This document shows positions 1 through 4,601 of a stretch of DNA of 5,151 nt, in pieces. Each line of letters begins with the position of its first letter. Positions within the stretch are counted from its first letter, which is position 1. The stretch is from the NCBI GenBank assembly GCA_027065835.1, contig JAMONK010000248.1, positions 1 through 5,151 on the forward strand. Direction: 5' to 3'. The position numbers and the translations under genes were made by a program. This DNA is from Thermococcus sp. GTDB lineage: Archaea; Methanobacteriota_B; Thermococci; Thermococcales; Thermococcaceae. Under the pieces are notes generated by a model. The model was not told the origin of the DNA, did not search any database, and saw only the letters and a program-made list of their open reading frames with translations.

Positions 1-8
1 AGCCTTCC

Positions 9-614
9 TCAGTGGGAGTGCCCCTCGTGGGTGCTTCCTTCCTTTTCTTCCTTCAGCTTGAACTTTTCTATGTTCTCCCGCGTTTTCTTAAACTCTCTGA
101 AGCAGGTGGGACAGCAGAAGAAGTAGACCCTGTTGCGGTACTTGTAGACTATCGGCTCCCCAACGATCTCCTTGCCGCAGTAGTCGCACTTGAAGGGAAC
201 CTTGACCTTTGGAGGGCTCTTCCTCTCGACGGTCTCAAGGATGGGCATTATCTCGATGACCTCGAAGCCCGCCCCCTCGATTACCTTTCTGAGCTCCTCC
301 ATGCTCTCAACGGCTATCTTGATGAGGTACTTCCTGCTCGTAAAGCGGTTTATCTCGATTATCTCCTCGAACTCCCTCATCTTATCCGGCTCGTTCGTCT
401 TGACTATCAGCGCAACGACGTTGTGCGCCCTGAGAAGCTTGGGGTTGAGCTTAATGGTGTACCCCTGTATTATCTCTTCCCTCTCAAGCTTTTCAAGCCG
501 GGACTTAACCGTCGGCCTGCTGACGCCGAGCCTTTCAGCCAGTTCAGAAATGCTGAGCCGGGAGTTGTCCATCAAAATGTATATGAGCTTCAGGTCAAGC
601 TCATCTATCCTCAT
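9..614 (-). CDS. copR: CopR-type copper-responsive transcriptional regulator (Lrp/AsnC-like HTH plus TRASH domain)
   Basis: Predicted cytosolic DNA-binding copper sensor of 201 residues. Residues 1-60 form an Lrp/AsnC-type winged helix-turn-helix (start MRIDELDLKL, recognition-helix region GVSRPTVKSRLEKL). A middle section of about residues 65-130 would fit an effector/oligomerisation region. The C-terminal TRASH domain contains C143xxC146 and C167-C168xxC171, the cysteine pattern of heavy-metal sensing. The tail ends STHEGHSH, with three further possible metal-binding histidines. In Thermococcales this HTH-TRASH architecture next to copA is known as CopR and controls copA in response to copper. 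The gene is divergent from copA over a 115-base region, which fits direct control of copA and autoregulation. I prefer the ATG at 614 because a GGGGG-containing ribosome binding site (621-625) is correctly spaced for it; an in-frame ATG at 620 would abut that site with no spacer and would add two residues. The gene is complete. Confidence 0.93.
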   Translation of the reverse strand: MRIDELDLKLIYILMDNSRLSISELAERLGVSRPTVKSRLEKLEREEIIQGYTIKLNPKLLRAHNVVALIVKTNEPDKMREFEEIIEINRFTSRKYLIKIAVESMEELRKVIEGAGFEVIEIMPILETVERKSPPKVKVPFKCDYCGKEIVGEPIVYKYRNRVYFFCCPTCFREFKKTRENIEKFKLKEEKEGSTHEGHSH

Positions 615-620
615 TTGCAT

Positions 621-654
621 CCCCCGAGACGCTTGACCTTCAAACTATAAAAAT
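621..654 (-). promoter_or_regulatory. copR promoter (TATA-like box) and ribosome binding site
   Basis: Read on the minus strand, 654-646 is TTTTTATAG, a plausible archaeal TATA box. An RNA start about 25 bases downstream would lie near 625, giving a very short leader. GGGGG at 625-621 sits six bases before the preferred ATG at 614. The predicted RNA start is inferred from spacing only. Confidence 0.5.
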
Positions 655-667
655 TCTCCGGTTGCAC

Positions 668-682
668 TTTTCATATTGTAAA
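668..682. promoter_or_regulatory. Candidate CopR operator, palindrome TTnnCAnnnTGnnAA
   Basis: TTTTCATATTGTAAA is an interrupted palindrome whose half-sites TTnnCA and TGnnAA are symmetric about position 675. It lies between the two divergent promoters, against the upstream edge of the copA TATA-like box and about 25 bases upstream of the copR box. From memory, this is the form of motif reported for CopR in Thermococcales; I cannot check that here. One site could serve both genes. I found no second full match in the intergenic regions. Confidence 0.6.
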
Positions 683-729
683 AAATAATGCCCATAAGCT
701 CTCGCGAGTAGTAAGCATCGGTGGGGAAA
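680..729 (+). promoter_or_regulatory. copA promoter and leader
   Basis: The A-rich box at 680-688 (AAAAAATAA) is the best TATA-like element upstream of copA. An RNA start about 24 bases further on would fall near 708, giving a leader of about 20 bases. A perfect 8-base palindrome, CTCGCGAG (701-708), lies at the predicted start. The ribosome binding site is GGTGGGG (720-726), in which GGTG is six bases before the ATG at 730. The box and the start position are inferred from spacing. Confidence 0.5.
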
Positions 730-3129
730 ATGGAGATTACACTCAAGGTCAACGGTATGACCTGTGCTATGTGTGTTAAAACAATAGAGGCCGCCCTGAA
801 GGGACTTGATGGAGTCAAAGACGCCACGGTCAATCTCGGAACGGAGACGGTCAGGGTGGTCTTCGACGAGTCCAGGGTGGGTCTGAACGGAATCATCAAA
901 GCCATTGAGGACGTTGGCTACAGCGTGGTGCGTGAGAGGAGGGACGTCGTCATCAAAATCGGTGGTATGACATGCGCCATGTGTGTCAGGACCATAGAGA
1001 CTGCCCTGAAGGAGCTTCCAGGCGTCCTGGATGTGGGTGTCAACCTCGGAACCGAGACCGCCAGGGTGAGCTATGAGCCGGGTGCCGTCGATCTGGACGA
1101 CATCAGGAAGACGATTGAGAGCGTAGGATACCAGTTCATCGGTGTGGAGGGGGAGGAGACTTACGACGTTGAGGGGCAACTGAGGGAGAAATCCCTCAGG
1201 GAGATGAAGAGAAAGCTGGCCATTGCGTGGAGCATTGGAATAGCCCTCTTCGCCTCGATGCAGATGTCCCGCCTTGGATTTGAGGTGCGGTACCTCATGC
1301 CCGCTCAGTTCATCATGGCAACGGTGGCCATAGCGTACGCTGGCAGGGGGATCTTCGAAAAGGCCTGGGGCTCGCTCAGGCACAGGAACCTGAGCATGGA
1401 AGTTATGTACTCCCTTGGGATAGGCTCGGCCTATTTCGCGAGCGTTTTAGCCACGGTTAGGATAATACCCGAGGATTTCAACTTCTACGAGGCGAGCGTT
1501 CTGCTAATGGCATTCCTGCTGCTCGGCCGCTATCTGGAAAGCCGGGCCAAGGGGAGAACAAGCGAGGCGATAAAGAAGCTTATGGGACTGCAGGTGAAGA
1601 AAGCAACCGTTCTGAGGGATGGGAAAGAAATCGAGGTCCCCATAAGCGACGTTAAGGTCGGCGACATCGTCTTAGTGAAGCCCGGGGAGAGGATTCCGGT
1701 CGACGGAATTGTCCTCGGGGGGAAGGGCTACGTGGATGAATCGATGATAACCGGTGAGCCGGTCCCAAACCTGAAGAGGAAAGGTGACGAAGTCATAGGG
1801 GGAACAATAAACAAGAGCTCTGCCCTCAAGATCGAGGCAAAGCGCGTCGGCAGGGACACGGTTCTGGCACAGATAATAAGACTCGTCGAGGAGGCCCAGA
1901 ACACAAAACCGCCAATACAGAAGCTGGCTGATAAAATCGTGGCCTACTTCATCCCGGCGGTGCTCACGATAGCTCTCCTGTCTTTCGCCTACTGGTACTT
2001 CGTCGCGGGTGAGCCCGTCCTGTTTGCATTCACGACGCTCCTCAGCGTCCTCGTCATAGCGTGTCCCTGCGCCTTCGGCCTTGCAACGCCAACCGCCCTA
2101 ACCGTCGGAATGGGTAAAGGAGCGGAGATGGGGATACTCATCAAGAACGGTGAGGTTCTGGAGATAGCCAGAAAGGCAACGGTGGTCCTCTTCGACAAGA
2201 CCGGGACCCTCACTAGGGGACAGCCCGAAGTGACGGACGTTGTGACATTTGGGATGGATGAGGGGGAGTTCCTGAGGCTGGTCGCATCCGTCGAGAAGCG
2301 CTCCGAGCACCCGTTAGGCGAGGCCGTGGTGCGAAAGGCCGGAGAGCTGGGCCTTGATCTTGGAGAACCCGAGGAGTTTGAAGCACTAGCGGGCAGAGGG
2401 CTGAGGGCAGTCATCGGCGGTAGAGAGGTGCTCGCCGGGAACAGGAAGCTCATGCTTGAGAGGGGCATTAAAACAGATGGGATCGAAGAAACCCTTCAGA
2501 AGCTTGAGAACGAGGCCAAGACCGCCATCGTGGTGGCAATCGATGGCGAGGTAACCGGTGTTATGGGTGTGGCCGATACGGTGAAGGAAGGCGCGAGGGA
2601 AGCCATCGAGGAACTGCACCGGATGGGTAAAAAGGTCGGTATGATAACCGGCGACAATCGAAGGACGGCGGAGGCCATAGGGAAGGCCCTGAGCGTTGAT
2701 TACATCCTCGCCGAAGTTCTACCTGGAGGGAAGGCCGGTGAGGTCAAGAAGCTTCAGGAGAAAGGTGAGATAGTGATCTTCATAGGCGACGGAATAAACG
2801 ATGCGCCCGCCCTGGCTCAGGCCGACATCGGCATAGCCGTGGGCAACGCGACCGACATAGCCATGGAGAGTGGGGACATAGTGCTCATGAGGAACGACCC
2901 GCGCGACGTCGTGAAGGCGATAAAGCTCAGCCAGAAAACCCTTGGGAAGATAAAGCAGAACATCTTCTGGGCGATGTTCTACAACACGATGCTGATACCC
3001 TTTGCAGCGGGCCTGGCCTTCATACTCTTCGGGATAGAGTTTAGGCCCGAGTGGGCGGCCGGAGCGATGAGCATCAGCAGTGTGAGCGTGGTCACGAACT
3101 CGCTCCTGCTCAAGAGGACGGAGGTTTGA
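730..3129 (+). CDS. copA: Cu+-exporting P1B-1-type ATPase CopA with two N-terminal HMA domains
   Basis: Membrane pump of 799 residues that uses ATP to export cytosolic Cu+. Two heavy-metal-associated domains (about 1-68 and 71-138) each carry GMTCAMC (C12/C15 and C82/C85). Eight membrane helices are expected: about 163-180, 188-205, 223-245, 252-270, 402-426, 431-455, 743-768 and 772-795. The actuator domain has TGEP (341-344). The helix-6 metal site is CPC (445-447). The phosphorylation site is DKTGTLT with Asp489. The nucleotide domain has HP (527-528), and the hinge is GDGIND (686-691). YN (751-752) in helix 7 and MSISS (780-784) in helix 8 are the signature residues of the Cu+ class P1B-1. 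The length is typical of archaeal CopA. The start at 730 is preferred over GTG at 721, which has no ribosome binding site. The gene heads an operon with the thioredoxin-like gene and is probably controlled by the divergent CopR. There is no C-terminal metal-binding domain. Confidence 0.96.
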   Translation: MEITLKVNGMTCAMCVKTIEAALKGLDGVKDATVNLGTETVRVVFDESRVGLNGIIKAIEDVGYSVVRERRDVVIKIGGMTCAMCVRTIETALKELPGVLDVGVNLGTETARVSYEPGAVDLDDIRKTIESVGYQFIGVEGEETYDVEGQLREKSLREMKRKLAIAWSIGIALFASMQMSRLGFEVRYLMPAQFIMATVAIAYAGRGIFEKAWGSLRHRNLSMEVMYSLGIGSAYFASVLATVRIIPEDFNFYEASVLLMAFLLLGRYLESRAKGRTSEAIKKLMGLQVKKATVLRDGKEIEVPISDVKVGDIVLVKPGERIPVDGIVLGGKGYVDESMITGEPVPNLKRKGDEVIGGTINKSSALKIEAKRVGRDTVLAQIIRLVEEAQNTKPPIQKLADKIVAYFIPAVLTIALLSFAYWYFVAGEPVLFAFTTLLSVLVIACPCAFGLATPTALTVGMGKGAEMGILIKNGEVLEIARKATVVLFDKTGTLTRGQPEVTDVVTFGMDEGEFLRLVASVEKRSEHPLGEAVVRKAGELGLDLGEPEEFEALAGRGLRAVIGGREVLAGNRKLMLERGIKTDGIEETLQKLENEAKTAIVVAIDGEVTGVMGVADTVKEGAREAIEELHRMGKKVGMITGDNRRTAEAIGKALSVDYILAEVLPGGKAGEVKKLQEKGEIVIFIGDGINDAPALAQADIGIAVGNATDIAMESGDIVLMRNDPRDVVKAIKLSQKTLGKIKQNIFWAMFYNTMLIPFAAGLAFILFGIEFRPEWAAGAMSISSVSVVTNSLLLKRTEV

Positions 3130-3136
3130 GGTGGTC
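3128..3136 (+). promoter_or_regulatory. Ribosome binding site overlapping the copA stop codon
   Basis: GAGGTGGTC is a near-perfect archaeal ribosome binding site that begins inside the copA TGA stop (3127-3129). It is correctly spaced for the ATG at 3140 but covers a GTG at 3131. It therefore decides the start of the thioredoxin-like gene and suggests translational coupling to copA. Confidence 0.75.
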
Positions 3137-3139
3137 GGG

Positions 3140-3436
3140 ATGATAGTTGAATACGATGGGAAACTTGACTTTAAAAGCGGAAAAGCCGTGCTGTGGTTCT
3201 CCATTCCCGGCTGTCCCCCCTGCAGGCTTGTTGAGAGCTTTATGGAAGGGGTCAGTGAGGAGTTCCCTGACATTAAATTCGTTCATATAAACGCGGAGCG
3301 GTGGAACGGACTTGTGAACCGTTTTGACGTCCTCAACGTCCCGACACTGGTTTACCTCAGGGATGGGGAGGAAGTGGCGAGGCAGAACCTTATCAGGGGT
3401 AAGACGGAAGTGCTGGCAAAACTCGTTGAATTGTAG
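3140..3436 (+). CDS. Small thioredoxin-like protein with a CPPC active site
   Basis: A 98-residue soluble thioredoxin-fold protein with no signal peptide or membrane helix, so probably cytosolic. The core strand VLWFSI leads into PGCPPCR, with active-site Cys25 and Cys28. The NVPT motif (66-69) supplies the expected cis-proline Pro68, followed by the strand LVYLRDGEEV. The order and spacing match thioredoxins, although the protein is slightly shorter than usual and has CPPC in place of the classical CGPC. It starts 11 bases after the copA stop, with its ribosome binding site overlapping that stop, so it is almost certainly co-transcribed with copA. By inference it may keep the CxxC sites of CopA or CopR reduced or handle Cu+ itself. 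A general disulphide reductase role, placed here by chance, cannot be excluded. A GTG at 3131 would add three residues but lies within the ribosome binding site. Confidence 0.88.
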   Translation: MIVEYDGKLDFKSGKAVLWFSIPGCPPCRLVESFMEGVSEEFPDIKFVHINAERWNGLVNRFDVLNVPTLVYLRDGEEVARQNLIRGKTEVLAKLVEL

Positions 3437-3444
3437 GACACAGT

Positions 3445-3469
3445 GGGGCGGTTAGCCGCTCCCCCTTTT
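3445..3469 (+). terminator. Hairpin plus short T-tract after the copA operon
   Basis: GGGGCGG (3445-3451) pairs with CCGCTCC (3456-3462) around the loop TTAG, with one G-T pair in a 7-base stem. CCC and TTTT (3466-3469) follow. It lies nine bases after the thioredoxin-like stop codon. The T-tract is short for an archaeal terminator, so termination efficiency is uncertain. Confidence 0.5.
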
Positions 3470-3491
3470 GGCCGCTATCCGGGTAGCGGCC
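3470..3491. repeat. Perfect GC-rich inverted repeat between convergent operons
   Basis: GGCCGCTA (3470-3477) pairs perfectly with TAGCGGCC (3484-3491) around a six-base loop. It ends six bases before the stop of the convergent small membrane gene (3497). No T-tract follows on either strand. It probably helps stop or process convergent transcripts, perhaps as a two-way barrier. It shares GCCGCT with the preceding hairpin, so the two can form a competing fold. Confidence 0.55.
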
Positions 3492-3496
3492 GGGGG

Positions 3497-3676
3497 CTAC
3501 CTGACTATCCAGATGGTCCAGACCATGAGGATGTACGCGACGACGCTCAGTAGGATGTGGACTTTTATCCATAAACCTCTTCTCTTCGAAAGAAGGATCA
3601 AAGCCCCGCTTAGCATGGAGAGCGTCATAACCGCAAAGGTCAGATAACCGATGGTGTTGTGACTGAGGACAACCAT
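3497..3676 (-). CDS. Small two-helix membrane protein, function unknown
   Basis: A 59-residue hydrophobic protein (MVVLSHNTIGYLTF at the start, TIWIVR at the end). Two membrane helices are apparent at about residues 8-29 and 38-57, joined by a positively charged turn, SKRRGLWIK, which by the positive-inside rule should be cytosolic. A GGAGGT ribosome binding site (3683-3688 on the minus strand) lies six bases before the ATG. The start is one base after the stop of the upstream flavoprotein gene, so the two are very probably co-transcribed and coupled. His6 and His40, near the start of each helix, are the only histidines. A haem or quinone role recalling b-type cytochrome helices is possible but only speculative. 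I do not recognise the family with certainty. The reading frame, the ribosome binding site and the hydrophobic pattern together make it a credible gene despite its size. Confidence 0.8.
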   Translation of the reverse strand: MVVLSHNTIGYLTFAVMTLSMLSGALILLSKRRGLWIKVHILLSVVAYILMVWTIWIVR

Positions 3677-3677
3677 T

Positions 3678-4391
3678 TTAAGACCTCCCCACGGGGAATA
3701 TGTAGAGGGGAACGCCCTCCGTACCGATTATCTCAGCCACGCGGCTCTCATCGAAGGCCCCCACTGAAACCGTTCCGAGGCCGAGCGCTGTGGCCTGCAG
3801 GTATATGTTCTGTCCGATATGTCCGGCTTCCATGTGAACGTACATCCTCCCCCTACTCCCATAGTACCCGGTCGTTCTGCCGTAGAACGCTACCAAGACT
3901 ATGTCGGCGGCAGCCTTTCCCACCCACTCCTGGTTGAGGGCGGCCTTTTGAAGCTCCCCTCGCAGGTCCCCCAGCCTCACGGTCTGCAGGGAATGCCGGG
4001 CAGGATCGTAGCGGTATATCCCAGGTTCCACACCTCCAACACTACCTACAAACACGAAAACCTCCATAGGGTATGTGGCACCGGCACTCGGGGCACTGCG
4101 TTTGTTCTCATGCGTTATCCCCTGGGCGGCCCAAAGGAGCTGTGAGAGCTCACTTAACGTCAGCGGTTCCCTCCTGTAGTTCCGAACGCTCCTTCTGCGT
4201 GCTATGGCCTCCTCAACACTCATATCGCCTTTCAATCGGGGGGCCGGAAGGAGTATCTCCCCGTTTCCCAGTCCCGCACCGCCGCCTCCCCTCGGGATGT
4301 AGGGTTTCAACAGAAGCGCCGCGGAGAGCACTACAACGAGGACAACAATAGAAAAAGATATCTTCCTGTAGTGCCAATAATTCAGGGTCAT
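3678..4391 (-). CDS. Membrane-anchored SagB/nitroreductase-like flavin oxidoreductase
   Basis: A 237-residue protein. Residues 11-28 form one strong membrane helix (ISFSIVVLVVVLSAALLL) with no lipobox or twin-arginine motif, so it reads as a signal anchor; a glycine-rich linker (35-43) follows. The rest is a nitroreductase-fold FMN domain of the SagB/ThcOx type. RRRSVRNY (65-72) is the usual N-terminal FMN phosphate motif, PSAGATYP (101-108) is the SagB-type signature, and HMEAGHIGQN (186-195) plus ALGLGTVSVGAF (202-213) form the second conserved block; the protein ends in FPVGRS. Family members oxidise or reduce small substrates using FMN. Classical SagB makes azoles in peptide toxins, but no cyclodehydratase or precursor peptide is visible here, so the substrate is unknown. 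Which side of the membrane the domain faces is unclear. The ATG at 4391 lacks a ribosome binding site and fits a leaderless RNA. The gene is coupled to the small membrane gene downstream. Confidence 0.88.
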   Translation of the reverse strand: MTLNYWHYRKISFSIVVLVVVLSAALLLKPYIPRGGGGAGLGNGEILLPAPRLKGDMSVEEAIARRRSVRNYRREPLTLSELSQLLWAAQGITHENKRSAPSAGATYPMEVFVFVGSVGGVEPGIYRYDPARHSLQTVRLGDLRGELQKAALNQEWVGKAAADIVLVAFYGRTTGYYGSRGRMYVHMEAGHIGQNIYLQATALGLGTVSVGAFDESRVAEIIGTEGVPLYIFPVGRS

Positions 4392-4394
4392 ACT

Positions 4395-4420
4395 TTATTA
4401 TATATTGCCATTATATTTTA
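4395..4420 (-). promoter_or_regulatory. Promoter of the flavoprotein operon, probably leaderless
   Basis: On the minus strand, TAAAATATAA (4420-4411) is a good archaeal TATA box centred about 25 bases upstream of the ATG at 4391. The RNA would then start at or next to the start codon, in agreement with the missing ribosome binding site. A second TATA-like stretch (4404-4395) is too close to the ATG unless RNA starts inside the gene. Confidence 0.55.
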
Positions 4421-4496
4421 ACTTTGCCACACCGCCTAACGTTCTGAAGTCCAACGGTTGCTCCGGGCACAAGGGTAATAACCCCCAAGATCGGAG

Positions 4497-4504
4497 TATA
4501 CATA
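4497..4504 (+). promoter_or_regulatory. Possible TATA box for the downstream membrane protein gene
   Basis: TATACATA is the best TATA-like element upstream of the gene at 4602. RNA would start near 4525-4530, giving a leader of about 75 bases that contains the hairpin at 4570-4585. The upstream flank is not purine-rich enough to be a clear TFB recognition element, so the call is weak. Confidence 0.35.
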
Positions 4505-4569
4505 GAGGGTAACTGATCTTCAACAGGGATCATCCCAGGTAACCGTCCGCACATCGAGGCGGATCAATA

Positions 4570-4585
4570 CCGGTCCACAGACCGG
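4570..4585 (+). repeat. Hairpin just upstream of a ribosome binding site
   Basis: CCGGTC (4570-4575) and GACCGG (4580-4585) form a perfect 6-base stem around the loop CACA. It ends four bases before the ribosome binding site GAGGGGATC (4590-4598). It could affect access of ribosomes to the downstream gene, but a 6-base stem is a modest structure for a hyperthermophile. Confidence 0.4.
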
Positions 4586-4601
4586 AATAGAGGGGATCGT
4601 G

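Larger units (their letters stand above)
4421..4589. other. Intergenic region with several small inverted and direct repeats
   Basis: I see no convincing gene here. Symmetric elements are CAAC-g-GTTG (4452-4460), GGGT-aata-ACCC (4473-4484), an AAGATC/GATCTT pair (4487-4492 and 4515-4520) flanking a TATA-like box, GGGAT-c-ATCCC (4526-4536), and a hairpin CCGGTC/GACCGG (4570-4585). GGTAA occurs at 4474, 4508 and 4538, spaced 34 and 30 bases. These could be operators or leader structure for the downstream gene. Short repeats of this length can also arise by chance. Confidence 0.4.

Noticed and set aside
12..650. Long plus-strand reading frames opposite copR (212 and 148 codons)
   Set aside because: They are antisense to a well-supported regulator, have no domain-like sequence and run across the copR promoter. 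They follow from the GC-rich codon pattern of copR.
640..1383. 247-codon minus-strand frame overlapping the start of copA
   Set aside because: It is antisense to the conserved HMA domains, is rich in His/Pro/Leu without motifs, and extends into the copA promoter region.
1989..3273. Several minus-strand frames opposite the copA catalytic domain and the thioredoxin-like gene
   Set aside because: Composition is typical of shadow frames (Ser/Pro/Thr or His/Leu rich), with no recognisable domains, and the sense strand carries all P-type ATPase motifs.
3659..4351. Plus-strand frames opposite the flavoprotein gene
   Set aside because: They are Arg/Pro/Ser-rich antisense translations without motifs; the minus strand has a complete SagB-like domain.
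3678..4391. A ribosomal peptide toxin cluster around the SagB-like gene
   Set aside because: No YcaO-type cyclodehydratase, precursor peptide or export gene is present in the window, and the membrane anchor is not typical of SagB.
4452..4460. CAACGGTTG as a possible SurR redox-regulator site
   Set aside because: The SurR motif is GTTnnnAAC as I recall it; this site has the half-sites in the opposite order with a one-base spacer.
4411..4554. Minus-strand frame of 47 codons (MCGRLPGMIPVEDQL...) between the flavoprotein gene and the membrane gene
   Set aside because: It has no ribosome binding site at the ATGs at 4554 or 4533, its stop lies within the flavoprotein TATA box, and it runs against the likely promoter of the membrane gene. 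A tiny real gene is not fully excluded.
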